Positions 22,160-32,740 of a DNA stretch of 64,000 nt are shown here, one piece after another (the stretch's first letter is position 1; each line of letters begins with the position of its first letter). The DNA comes from Allacma fusca (taxonomy: Eukaryota; Arthropoda; Collembola; Symphypleona; Sminthuridae), in assembly GCA_947179485.1 (NCBI GenBank), contig OX359245.1:54485067-54549066 (forward strand), given 5' to 3'. A program made the translations under genes and the position numbers. Below the pieces are notes generated by a model, which saw only the letters and a program-made list of their open reading frames with translations, made no database searches and had not been told where the DNA came from.

Positions 22160-23277
22160 AATTTTTGTACATTGGAAGAAAGTAGACGAATCTGTTGGGA
22201 AAGTCAATAATTTCCCAAAAATAATGATGCAATTCCAATTATAATTTTATCATTAGCTAAAGGACTTTTTCTTGTTTCAAGTAATTCAAAACCTATTTGT
22301 TCCTAACAGAGTCAATGAAGAAATTTAACACAACCAACTGGAACTCTTACATGTACACAGGTCTATGCTCTTTTATTTAGTAAAAACACGAGTCGGTGGT
22401 AATTTTATCAAGTTTTATTGCCCTAATTTATTGAGGATTCAATTTTATTATACTTCTGGTCGCGAATGGAAATGTCATCTCACATGTCAACATCTGGTAA
22501 AACATAAATAGCATTCCACTAAAATGCAGTACTGATTCGCATAAACCTTCAGGGACACCCTAAGTTATTGTAGAGTAAAGCATTTTGTGAATATTATCAC
22601 ATATGATAATCTTGCATGTACTTCAATCGTAATTTGATTAATTAGAAGTCCAAGAAGAAAGCCATTCTTAAATAAATTCGATTTAATAATTATTGAATAC
22701 TTAACTGGTAAAATTGTTTTCAATTAAAGAACCTAAAGTGGAGACAAGTATTTTACAAAATCCCTAACCATGCATGGCAGACGGTGGTAAACCGTTTTCG
22801 GAGCCTGTATAAAAGGTATAAAACTGACGACGTAAACATTAAGAATAAATTTATCGGGAATATCAGCACGCACTGAAAATATAAAACAAAATAATTCAAC
22901 GAATATAATTAATATTGAAGTACAGGGAAATCAAAAATCCTTATTCCCGGGTACGCCTTTGATAAATTATGAAATCTTAGCTAATGTTGAGGAAGTATAA
23001 CCGTTAGGAAGTAAAATACATTTCTTTTTGTAGGAAACCGGATTCATAAAATCCATATATTCCTTTCAAGAAATGAATAATGCTTTTAATCCAATCAAAT
23101 ATTAACAAGCATTCCTCTTCCACCTTGAATACGTCCAATTAGCACACTCCAGCACAATTTGAAGCGTTTTATTTTTTGGTATCTGCTTGTCAGCACAACT
23201 ATAATTCAGAGCTTGCTAGTCGTAAGCGGAAGTGAAATACATTCTGGTGTTGATGCAGCAGTAACCTTTGCATCACA
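22160..23277 (+). promoter_or_regulatory. Upstream region of IR gene A with TATA-like site
   Basis: From about 22480 this region aligns with the region upstream of the decayed IR gene at 35088, except that the latter carries a hAT insertion. TATAAAAG at 22808-22815 is conserved as TATAAAAG at 34619-34626. It lies about 460 bp before the ATG, so a long 5' UTR or a spliced leader exon would be needed if it is the promoter. Confidence 0.4.
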
Positions 23278-25449
23278 ATGAAAATTTCTGGAAAAATTTC
23301 CCTTTTGATGTATTTTACCACAATTTTACGCCGTATACCTTGCAAAGAACATTCGGTAGTCTTCAGGGACCTGACATTCTGGCAAGGGGCATTTCAGGAC
23401 TGTTTGAAGGTCCTTTACACCCCTAAAATAAAACTAGAGAATCTTCATGAAAACATAAACCCAATCGTGCATTACACAGTACCATTTCGGGAATCTCGAG
23501 ACCGAAATTTGTTCAGACTAGTTGAATACATCCAAGCTTATTCAAAACCCTCCAATTGCCAGTCTGTATTATTATTCTTTAACGGAGAAGTTCTGAAATC
23601 CTCCAAATCATTTTCCTACTACTCTTCTCGTAGTTTCGGCTTCCTCACAACCTTTAAAGTCCAGCCGTACATAACGTTGGGCTTGATTATCAAAGCTCCA
23701 ACGGCAACAGAATTTCAGAAGAACAGCAAGTTGCTTAAAACCTTTTACACCATGTTTACCTTCCGCAGCAACTTGAACTGGTTTTCTGGCGTGTACCTTC
23801 TAAATCAAAGCTACAAACATAAAAGTCCAAGGAGTCAAACTAAGCACATTTACATCCACACTTGGCTAAAACTCTGCCACAAATGTTTTCACAAGGCTTG
23901 GAAATTTGACAATCTAAAAATTGATCGTTACCGAAATAACATTACCCAATTCAGAGATAAACTCCAAATGTTCTGTGAATACCAAAGCCGGCACAAACTC
24001 CACTTCCCAGGACTTGATGTAACTGGCTTTAATTCGAAGATGGCAAGCGTATTCACTCCATTACTTCAAATGGGAAAACATGTTTTCACATTCAAAACCG
24101 CGTTAACCCACTACGAATTCGTTATCATGTCAATAGCAAAAGACAGATTCTCAAATTCGAGTTTCTTTAGTCCATTCTACAGCTATGAGACTCATCAACA
24201 TGCGCAAGATAACCTTGACTTAAGTTCAATAGTTTCTTTTCAATCCCATCAAAGTTCACAAGCGTTTTTGCCGTTAAGAAGCGATAGCATTATGTTCATC
24301 TCCTGTGATGGCGTGGAAGAATTCCTATCATACAAGATATATCGTGACCCATTTCAGGTTAACACTTGGCTTTGTATTTCCGGGATTGCAATACTTACGA
24401 TGCAATTCCTAAAATTTCATGCGAAATACAACCGTGATATTGTATATACAATGCTGGTATTGCCAGTACGAGCACTTCTGGAGCAATTGGGTGATGTTCC
24501 AAAGACGAAGAAACTGAAACTGGTCATGACCCCATGGTTACTAGCGTCCATTGTTTTGAGCAATGCTTACAAAGGAATCCTCACTTCTGACCTCGCAGCC
24601 CTCAAACCTACGAATGGTTTTGAATATTTTGATAACCTCACGGATTTTTATTTGATTCTAGAGCCGCTCCCAGTATTTACAAAATTCTCATGGGAGCTCG
24701 AATCGAGCCGAGATTTAAAGGATAACATTATTTCACGTATTTGGCCTACCCAGTATGAATTATTTGAAATATTTAAACCCTCGGCGGGAAAAGCAGCTCT
24801 CGAGGCCAAGCAGCGAGACAGATTTCAAGTTAGTCTAACCACGCCGAGTTACGGATATTTGTCTATGTCCAAAATTGGAAGTTTTATCTTAAAATTTGTG
24901 ATCCGTCAGATCCCTTCCAAGCTGGAGAATCAATACGAAATATCTTCACGGGGCTTGGAATTACTTAAAAAGGTTGTGGGGCTTTCGAAACACATGTGTT
25001 TTCATTACAACCCTTCGGAGGATCATGTTCTATCGTGTGACCGTGTTGCTTTCTTAGATTTCGAGAGCAATATTATGAATCTGCAGATTTCAAAGGAGAA
25101 AAGGAAGGCTTTATTGAAACACCCTATGATTTTGGGAAGGGAGAAAATTATTTCGGGGGCACTCGGATGGAGCTTTGACGACTCATCGTCGTACTCGTTA
25201 TTGGGCTTTCTGAGACAGCTTCACGAAGTTGGGATTTTCCTTTGGGTTGAAAGAAGAATCAGGTCCACACAAGAAACAGGGCTAGAGTTGAAATATTGGT
25301 TTAGCATCCCTAGAGGTGTTGAGAGACTTAAAATCTCATCTAATTTCGCTCAAACCTTATTCAGAATATTTGCTCTTTTGTCCTCCTTTTGTTCTGTATC
25401 TTTTATTTGTGAAATGATTAAGGGTTGTTCGAGTAAATGCTGTTTTTAA
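23278..25449 (+). CDS. Divergent ionotropic receptor (IR)-like chemoreceptor, copy A
   Basis: A single intact exon of 723 codons. It resembles arthropod IRs, the chemosensory branch of ionotropic glutamate receptors. A weak N-terminal hydrophobic stretch is followed by a roughly 330-residue extracellular part with a conserved HSVVFRDLTFWQGAFQDCLK start. M1 is near 362-383 (NTWLCISGIAILTMQF) and the pore loop near 391-405 (LPVRALLEQL). The M3-like segment is near 417-442 (PWLLASIVLSNAYKGILTSDL). The S2 lobe starts NGFEYFDNLTDF, and M4 is near 690-715. It probably acts as a ligand-gated cation channel in sensory dendrites, perhaps with a co-receptor encoded elsewhere. The ligand is unknown. The 723 codons equal copy C exactly. 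The family call rests on topology and motifs, not a search. Confidence 0.78.
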   Translation: MKISGKISLLMYFTTILRRIPCKEHSVVFRDLTFWQGAFQDCLKVLYTPKIKLENLHENINPIVHYTVPFRESRDRNLFRLVEYIQAYSKPSNCQSVLLFFNGEVLKSSKSFSYYSSRSFGFLTTFKVQPYITLGLIIKAPTATEFQKNSKLLKTFYTMFTFRSNLNWFSGVYLLNQSYKHKSPRSQTKHIYIHTWLKLCHKCFHKAWKFDNLKIDRYRNNITQFRDKLQMFCEYQSRHKLHFPGLDVTGFNSKMASVFTPLLQMGKHVFTFKTALTHYEFVIMSIAKDRFSNSSFFSPFYSYETHQHAQDNLDLSSIVSFQSHQSSQAFLPLRSDSIMFISCDGVEEFLSYKIYRDPFQVNTWLCISGIAILTMQFLKFHAKYNRDIVYTMLVLPVRALLEQLGDVPKTKKLKLVMTPWLLASIVLSNAYKGILTSDLAALKPTNGFEYFDNLTDFYLILEPLPVFTKFSWELESSRDLKDNIISRIWPTQYELFEIFKPSAGKAALEAKQRDRFQVSLTTPSYGYLSMSKIGSFILKFVIRQIPSKLENQYEISSRGLELLKKVVGLSKHMCFHYNPSEDHVLSCDRVAFLDFESNIMNLQISKEKRKALLKHPMILGREKIISGALGWSFDDSSSYSLLGFLRQLHEVGIFLWVERRIRSTQETGLELKYWFSIPRGVERLKISSNFAQTLFRIFALLSSFCSVSFICEMIKGCSSKCCF

Positions 25450-26425
25450 TTTTGGTTACAAAGATTCTTACAGGACCTTAACAGCAGGTAATTAGATGCT
25501 TAATTTTCAAAACTACGATAGTAATTAATTTGTTAACATTTTATTGTCGAATCTTGGACTGCATATGTATTCAAGTATATAATGCATCAAGCTTTCCGCA
25601 CACCGAGTAAAAGGTCAATGTTATCTTGTATGATTACCCAGTTAATAATTCAGATCCAATGATGTATAGACTTCAAATTTTGCTCCAAAATAAAAATTAA
25701 GCACTTCCTGTAGGAAATAGCATATTAAAATGCATTAATGACACATTTCTTCAGACATTGTTTCAAGTGAAACCTTTCACATGGTCTAAATAAACGTAAG
25801 CAACCACAGAATGTATCACAGAACTCATCAATATAGATACTAACTGAGTAAAGTTTTATAAAAACTCATTTGGAGACAAAAAGGTTTCGTTTCAAGAGAA
25901 AACAGAATCCCAGCTGCAATAACCAGGATTACAGACGTCATATGCGTATCTGATTTGATTAAAACAAATTATTTGGCTAAACATTTATTAAATATGCATG
26001 TTAGAATCCAAGTTTCAAACCCAAATTTTTATCGTGATCGGGGGTTACAAGATTATTCGTTTGAAATCAAGTTTGCAAGTTATGGAATTCTGGCCTCAAA
26101 TTTTTACACTTACAGAAAACGTTTTGGAAAATAAGAAGCCGGGATTTAACAGGACTGGACATTGTGTGCACTTCAGGATTAACATAGTCCAAAAAACTTC
26201 CTTACTGTCCCTTGCAATAAGGAACACATAAGGACGTCCTACGGACAGTAAATATTTACCAGTTAAATCATTTTATGTAAACAATTTTATTATGTTAGCA
26301 CAAAAGGAAAGTCAGTGTAAGTTGCTGTCATAGAGAGACTTAATTGTCTATTACTATCACAATACAAGTCTATTTCAAATAATAGTACATGCTATATTGT
26401 TCATCCTACATTTTCAAAAATGTAT
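25450..26425 (+). repeat. IR gene A 3' flank, duplicated unit
   Basis: Matches 37255-38028 behind the decayed IR copy through most of its length, and 21160-21530 and 38500-38800 in part. Short frames here are chance. Confidence 0.7.
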
Positions 26426-26497
26426 TAGCAGAGCGTGGTTCCGATCCACGGACCTCTGGGTTATGGGCCCAGCACGCTTCCACTGCACCACTCTGCT
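26426..26497 (-). tRNA. Initiator tRNA-Met copy with A58G and a D-stem change, probably pseudogene
   Basis: It differs from the intact copies at two positions. A58 of the T-loop is G (AUCGGAA), and D-stem C11 is T, which leaves only a G:U pair. A58 is near-universal and sits in the Pol III B box, so transcription or maturation is likely impaired. The copy at 38029 shares A58G. Confidence 0.8.
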
Positions 26498-27185
26498 AAT
26501 TCTTGTACATAGCAAGAAAGTAGATGAATCTGTTGAGAAAGGAAAGTACTTTCCAAAAATAATGATGCAAGTCCAACTGATATTTTGAAGTATTTTGATA
26601 TATGGAAGTAATTATATGAAAGTATCACTTTCTAAAGTGTCTGCTAATGATGATACGGACGAAGTCAGTATGGACGAACAGACAAACGAGTATATTTGGC
26701 TTCTCGGTACAGATTTTCGTTTTTCTGAATTGACTTTCTGACTGAACTTTCTGACTTGACTTTGAAAGATCAAGAGACTCATTAATTACATTAAGACCAA
26801 AAAAACACATGTAAGCAGGTATGCTGTATGCACAACTGCTGGCAGGTTTCCCTACAATAACGTCCCGAAATGAGAGGAGAGGGCTACAACTTGCTTGGTG
26901 CTTGAAGGACAGATAACGACTGGAAATCATTTTATAAAAAATAAGAAGAGCAAAAGATTTTTCTGGAACATTATCTAGGCTCCAAACAGCGAAATTACAA
27001 AATTATTTTGAAGCTCTCCCTTTATTTCGGGAAGTAATTGAGGAAAATCTGCAAGAGGTTGCAGATCAAAACATCATGTCAGTCAGCTCATAATAATACC
27101 ATGTAAATTCCTGGTTTTCTCGTACGTATATAAAACATACGTATGTAAAAACATACGTTAAACATAAGTGTAACTTCTTTATTTG
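26498..27185 (-). repeat. Segmental duplicate of 11940-12810 (inverted)
   Basis: The reverse complement of 26500-26590 and 26765-27070 matches the plus-strand unit left of the tRNA at 12818. Frames crossing it are chance. Bases 27125-27165 hold a short CATACGT repeat. Confidence 0.7.
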
Positions 27186-27189
27186 CTCA

Positions 27190-27430
27190 TTGTCAGAACC
27201 AGTTTTTCTGTAATTAATACCAAGTTTGTTTCTGCTGGAATCAAAATACATTTGGTGGAACCTGCGTGATTCCTTATTGTTCTCACCAGTTCCAGAAAAA
27301 TTAATACCAATTATGCTGTCAGTGGGGTTAAAATATACTTGGTTTGCCTAACGTAAATCCTTATTGTCAGTACCAGCTCTTATTCAATTAATACCAACTA
27401 TAGTATCGGTGTTCCGAATGGGATCAGTAA
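27190..27430. repeat. Tandem repeat, about 87-bp unit, about 2.5 copies
   Basis: Blocks containing ACCAGTT..AATTAATACCAA..CTTATTGT recur with a spacing of about 87 bp at 27195, 27282 and 27370. The copies are diverged. Confidence 0.65.
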
Positions 27431-28059
27431 AAAGAAAAGCTTTGATAATTTTCAGAGCAATACATTTTTGTGGAACTTTTTGTTGTAAACAGTAGTAATA
27501 AGGTGGGTATTTAATTAACCATCAATACTTCGGTCGACTATTTTTATATTTTATGTTATTAACCGATGCCTTTCAACTTGAAACAAATATCGTTATATCG
27601 CCCATCGATATCGTTATCGTCATTTTTAGGATGAACGATAACGATATTAACGATATTTAAAAAATGACCGATATGCCAATGCCTACTAGCCATGCAATGT
27701 CACTGGTTTAAATTTATAATATTAATATCATAAAATATGCTATAAAATACACATAACTAACAATAAGTGTAAGCAAAATGCAACACTCCCAGAGGGGTAA
27801 CTGGACCTGAATACTATGCTCGTTAATTTGTCTGTACAACTTTAAATGAATGTATTATAAATATATTAGGTTGTAGGTGACATGGACCTAAATCGACCAT
27901 AAACAACACTATACTATGATGCCGGAGGAAAGTGTATTCAGTTATAGCAAAAAATTTCAACTTGGGATTCAAACTTACAATTAGCTCAATGTTACGAATT
28001 TAAGCCATGATTTTAATTCTAGTAATAAATACAAATGAAATCTTAAATTTATAAAGTTA
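27431..28059. other. Decayed repeat sequence
   Basis: Bases 27570-27690 are dense in TATCG/ATCGTTA/CGATA motifs. They end like the right terminus of the element at 7350-8030 (AACGATATTT..CGATATG..CCAA), so this is probably a decayed relative. Bases 27780-28060 match 11510-11870 reverse-complemented. Confidence 0.5.
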
Positions 28060-29115
28060 TATCAATTACGCTTTGAGCGGTTTCCGGATGCTCAATCATC
28101 GACGAAAATAGATTAGGAATAATATTTGTATAAGTTTCATTGGAATCTATGGGTGTATTTGATGATTTTACAGTTCCGGGGCTAGTTGTTTGAGCTTTGT
28201 TCGAAAGATTTAAACCTTGATATCCTAAGAATTTATTATTATTGACTTTAATAAACGTGTCAAAGACGTCAACTTAAATGTTGGTTTTCACTCTGGACAC
28301 TGATTAGTTCATAGTTAGGACAAAGACAAATCAATAATAATTATTATTACAATAATAAGAATAATTCTAATAATTGCTGTTCATTTGGGCTAGTTTAGAA
28401 GAAAGTAGTAAAGTCATTTTTAATGTGGTCCTGCGGGCGAGCTTCTTACTGCAATTTTATAAAGCTGCGATCCTTTTCTAATTTTTATCAAATATTCAGA
28501 TTTTCTTACAGTGTACACATCGGTGTGCTTTGATGTTATTAGCATTGATGTAATTATTGCAAATGTGTCAACATTTTTCAATTTTGCAAATTTTCAACGC
28601 AAGCTGTTTAAACATATTAATATGAAATTATTGAAATATTCCAACTTTGCTTTACATTTTAACTGTAACCCAAATTAGACAAAAATTCTCAAAACAATGT
28701 TAAAATGAAAATCATACCTACGAGTTTGTCCTTTTTATTGAAAAGCAAATACGAAAGTAGGCATACAAAGGCACTGGCAAATGTTTTCGTCTTTTCACTA
28801 GATCCCGAAGGTTTATTATTTTTATGTGTATTTCCTAAATTGAAGAGATGAGGATTTTGCTGACCAAAAAAATCCGAAGGTACGTTAAATTGCGTTCCAG
28901 AAATAGAACTCCCAATGTTTTGTGTGTTCGGGTCTGTTCTGTAGTAATATCATAAATCCGGCTGAGGAAAATATTGTACCTGCGCAAATATCGGCCAGAT
29001 TGATTATTTCGTTCATAGGTGAGCATGAATCTTATACTGTAATATTTTTTATAGGACGAAAAGGATATACTCATCCCATCGAGTCCCGCTGGGGGGTAAT
29101 AGGGCAAGAGAAAAC
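28060..29115 (-). pseudogene. Dead copy of exons 1-3 of the repeated-exon gene at 15093
   Basis: Reading the minus strand, a MSYVFS-like start at about 29112 matches exon 1. It has small deletions, and its splice donor GTAAGT has become ATGAGT. Exon 2 (about 28985-28730) reads QYFPQPDL, then a stop, then YYYRTDPNTQNIGSS. Exon 3 (about 28270-28070) is recognisable to LFSSMIEHPETAQS, and its donor has become GTAATT. Introns are also homologous, so this is a genomic segmental copy, not a processed one. Beyond exon 3 it joins directly to sequence like 11510-11870, so exons 4-6 are missing. Confidence 0.85.
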
Positions 29116-29156
29116 ATATGACATTTGACTGAATATTTAAAACTCAATTGGACAAT

Positions 29157-29346
29157 AAGTTTCTGGCAAGCAGTATTTCAAGACTGTTTGAAAATCTTTT
29201 ACAGCCCAAAAGTGATGGCAGACAGCCTTCATGAAAGCAATCATTCAGTAATGTACTACACAGTCCCATACATGAAATATCCAAACCCAAAGATTTTCAA
29301 CCTAATTGAATACATCCTATCCGTTTCAAAGCCATCTAACAGATAA
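29157..29346 (+). pseudogene. Short IR-like gene fragment
   Basis: The frame reads ISFWQAVFQDCLKIFYSPKV, then YYTVPYMKYPNPKIFNLIEY, and corresponds to about residues 27-87 of the intact receptor at 40724. It closely resembles that copy rather than copy A. It lacks the start, stops right after KPSN and has no receptor sequence beyond. It lies head-to-head with the dead exon-repeat gene copy, whose exon 1 ends about 45 bp away. Confidence 0.85.
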
Positions 29347-29653
29347 TAATTCACAATTTACAATAGGATATTCAATGGAATTCAAGACTACGGGTTATAG
29401 ATTTCGCGCCTCTGATTGTTACAACTAGTGCCCCTCATGAGTACAGAAACCTTGTACCTGGACCTGTTCCTGGACCCATATAACGGGTACTCTAAAATTG
29501 TGTACCCTTAAACGAACCTGTACCATATTAAAAGGTCAAAATTATATTCCAAACAGGTCCAAAAATGTACATAAATACCTGTATCCAAATACAGGATCCA
29601 TGAGTATAGATACATAGCTGTACCTGAACCTGTACCCAGGTCTTTCTTTTAAG

Positions 29654-30128
29654 CAGGGGTCGGATTTTTGTAAATCTCCCTTGACAATCTTTTCTGAATT
29701 TCCCTGCTGAATATTATCTCCTTGCTGGGAGGTCCTCGCAACGATTTAAAAAATCCCTGCTGAAAAAAAGGTCAACGATTTTCAAAATCCCTGTTGGCAG
29801 AAAATAATTCCCTACAAGATGTGAAATCCCTGCCAAATTAGGCCAATCAATCTAAAAATCGCTTTTTGAATAACAATATCCCCTTAAACACGCCAACAAA
29901 TTTGAAAATCCCTGCCAAATTAGGCCAATCGATCTAAAAATCCCTGTTTGAATAACAATATCCCCTTAAACACGCCAACAAATTTGAAAATCCCTGCCAA
30001 AAAAAGTTCAACGATTTTAAAAATCCCTGTTCGTAAAAATAAATCCCTTCCCTTTGAGATTTTTCCTGCCAGAAATATTTTCTCCCTGGGAAGAATCTTC
30101 CCGTCTTCCTACAAAAATCCGACCCCTG
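29654..30128. mobile_element. hAT-like MITE, CAGGGGTCGGA family, nested
   Basis: The 475-bp element has termini CAGGGGTCGGATTTTTGT and ACAAAAATCCGACCCCTG, an exact inverted repeat. It has a perfect 8-bp duplication, cttttaag (29646-29653 and 30129-30136). An internal segment of about 82 bp (29825-29990) is tandemly duplicated. It sits inside the older TAGTGCCCC-family element. Confidence 0.93.
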
Positions 30129-30748
30129 CTTTTAAGATTCTCAGAATTTGTTGTAACTAATATTTCAATTTCTAAGAAAATCAATCGCTGCAATCAAACT
30201 TGACGACTTGCATGGTAATCACGAATATAGTAAATTAAGTAAATCTATTTTAAATTATGCTGCAAAAATAGTAGCGACAATGTTTAATTAGTGGGTATGT
30301 TAATTTACGTACTGTTTTGGTTTTAATAAACAATTGTTCAAAATACGAAAAGTATTGCTAGTTTTAAAAAATCGGGAATCGCCTTCGAGCAAGACTGGAT
30401 AGGTGGGGTCGCAACTGAAGTCTTGATTTAAGTCAAACGCGTAGCATCCAACGATCAAGGAATCTCATGAGTACACATGTCAAATAACTGCGTCATTATA
30501 ATTGTGAACGCATAACGATGTAATAATTACGACCAATCGTGACATGCATTGAAACAATAGTAAGAGAAAGAAAGAAATAATTTATTTCACTGATACTACA
30601 AGGTATTTGCCTTAGGACACAGTACATAATGATTTCAAACATTTTTGTTACAGAGAAATATTTGTTACAAACTTGGATGTAAATATATTAATTGTACAAG
30701 TGATGAAATGCTATCCTATAAGATCCACGAATTGTGGTAATAACAACA

Positions 30749-31051
30749 TCATTTAACAATCTGCGTAGATAAATTAAATCGTTGTCTATATTGTTCAAAA
30801 TGTTCAAAAATAGTTCCACGAGCTCCAATTAATGGCCCAATAACTTCAATGTTTTTAAAATTGTATTTCTGCTTAAAGAAAGGAACACAAGGTTGAGAAA
30901 TCTGCTTCTTTTCATGATCCACTTCAGCTGGTTGATTTTTACCTTTTCCCATCACAAGTTGAAGAATAGGTTGCTTTTCCCATTTTACGTTTACATAAAA
31001 GTACTCAAATATTTCAGGTATTTGGAGATCAGGTTTAGGTATTTTAAACAC
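30749..31051 (-). pseudogene. Possible LINE reverse-transcriptase C-terminal fragment
   Basis: The minus-strand frame of 100 codons ends FFKQKYNFKNIEVIGPLIGA, then RGTIFEHFEQYRQRF. It resembles the extreme C-terminus of some non-LTR retrotransposon polyproteins, where a Val-Ile-x-x-x-Ile-Gly-Ala-x-Gly-x-Ile motif is common. No upstream reverse-transcriptase domain is present. It lies inside the hAT-like element at 29426. Confidence 0.4.
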
Positions 31052-31277
31052 TCGTACCTATACCTGATCGAATCGACTCAAATAGATATTCTCCCGTACC
31101 CGTCCCCATACCCGTACCCAACTTTGCGGGTGCAAATTGTATGTACTCAGAAAATACCCAAAATTTTTGGGTACAATATTTATGCACCCATTTTGTACAT
31201 GGACCTGTACCTGTACCCAAACACCCGGGTAATACCTGTAATATACACCCGGGTAATACCTACCATGAGAGGCACTA

Positions 31278-31509
31278 GTTGAAACAATTATTACAGATTA
31301 CGTTTTGAGAAATAAAAAGTTCGGATCTAACAGCATTGAACATTGGGTGTACTTCCGGGTTAATACAGTCCGAAATGCTTCCACACTGTCCTTTGCAAAT
31401 AAGAAACGTTGGGAGATACTTCCGACGGTATATATTTACAAGTTAAATTCTTTTTTGTAAACAACTTCATGATGTTAGTACAAAAAGAGTCAGTATGAGG
31501 TGCTGTCAT
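31278..31509 (+). repeat. Segment of the tRNA/IR duplicated unit
   Basis: Matches the flank left of the tRNA copies at 26426 and 38029 (a shared AACATTGGGTGTACTTC-like block and the TCAGTATGAGGTGCTGTCAT run). The MITE at 31510 interrupts it. Confidence 0.6.
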
Positions 31510-31870
31510 CAGGGGTCGGATTTTTGTGGGAAGACGGGGAGATTCTTCCCAGGGAAAAAATATTTCCGGCAGGGAAACTCTCAAAGGGGAGCGATTTATT
31601 TTACGAACACGGATTTTTTTAAACATTTGTTGGTGTGTTTCAGGGGAATTTGTAATTTAAACAGGTATTTTTAGATTGATTGGCCTAATTTGACAGGGAT
31701 TCCTCGTCTTGTAGGTTTTTTTTTTGCCAACAGGGATTTTTCAAATTGTTGATCTTGTTTTTAGCAGGGATTTTTTAAATCGTTGCGAGGACCTCCCAGC
31801 AAGGAGATTATATTCAGCAGGGAAATTCAGAAATGATTGTCAAGGGAGATTCACAAAAATCCGATCCCTG
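31510..31870. mobile_element. hAT-like MITE, CAGGGGTCGGA family
   Basis: Termini are CAGGGGTCGGATTTTTGT and CACAAAAATCCGATCCCTG. The flanks gctgtcat and gctgtcaa are nearly identical if the last G of the element is counted with the target. The same unit at 37905 and 26310 has no insertion at the matching point, so it post-dates the duplication or was lost in the others. Confidence 0.8.
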
Positions 31871-31981
31871 CTGTCAAATGGACTCAACAGTCTAATTGTA
31901 AGACTTATACGGGCACATTACACGGTTATTTCAAACCCAGCACAGTACTGTATTGTTCATCCGACATTTGCAAAATTTTAT

Positions 31982-32053
31982 TAGCAGAGCGTGGTTTCGA
32001 TCCACGGACCTCTGGGTTATGGGCCCAGCACGCTTCCACTGCGCCACTCTGCT
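31982..32053 (-). tRNA. Initiator tRNA-Met (CAT), intact, 5' of decayed IR gene B
   Basis: Identical to the copies at 12818 and 22088 over all 72 positions. It holds the same place relative to IR gene B as 22088 does to IR gene A. Confidence 0.93.
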
Positions 32054-32740
32054 AATACCTATACTTTGGAAGAAAGTAGACGAATCTGTTGGGAAAGTCA
32101 ACACTTCCCAAAATAATGATGCAATTTCAACTGCTATTTCATCACTAGGGACTCTCTGGTTGGGAATGAAGATGTCATAACGCACGTCAACATCTGATCC
32201 CGATCATGATGGCTACAATAATCTTCAGAATTCAATTGCCGGACGTTATTCTGGCGTGCAGTGTTCATTGAGACATATATTTGTAACTTCTCCCCTTGGT
32301 GACTTTGCACTTTAATAATAGTCACGGAAAAAAAAATCATTTGTATATTATAGTACATAGATTTCTTCTCAAGATATCCTTACCTATAACCAAATATCCT
32401 CGCTCAGCAAATGCATAATATAAATCTCCAGCAAATATATCACAGAAAAAGTTCCCAAAGCAGCAGTTGAAACACTAAAAGTAACTGAAAAAAAAATATT
32501 TTATTTTAATTAAGTTTTAGTCGGACATTTTTAACAGAATTAAAAAGGTTGAGTTTCAGGATAAAATGGATATCGGGGTTTATAATACAAATTTCTGATG
32601 CAAGCATTGAACAAAAATGTGTACATTAAGTTATAAGCGTGTAAATAGCATTCTACTAAACTACATTGCTGATTCGCATAAGCTTGGAGGGGCGTCCTGA
32701 GTTATTGTAGAGTGAAGAGCTTTCTGGTCATTATCATATC
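32054..32740 (+). repeat. Duplicated unit between tRNA and IR gene B
   Basis: Corresponds to 22160-22600 with indels. It ends at the target site of the hAT element at 32741. The minus-strand frame at 32134-32358 is chance. Confidence 0.6.

Larger units (their letters stand above)
29426..31277. mobile_element. hAT-like element, TAGTGCCCC family, with nested insertions
   Basis: The left end TAGTGCCCCTCATG and right end CATGAGAGGCACTA are inverted repeats. The flanks gttacaac (29418-29425) and gttgaaac (31278-31285) match at 7 of 8 bases. The 1852 bp include GTACC-rich subterminal zones, a nested MITE (29654-30128) and a fragment resembling a LINE C-terminus (about 30749-31051). No hAT transposase is readable. 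Confidence 0.85.

Noticed and set aside
29646..30136. Repeated CCCTGCCAAATTAGGCC blocks looked like a possible CRISPR-type array
   Set aside because: The blocks are a tandem duplication inside a MITE with perfect inverted ends and target duplication. Spacing is irregular, and the host is an animal genome.
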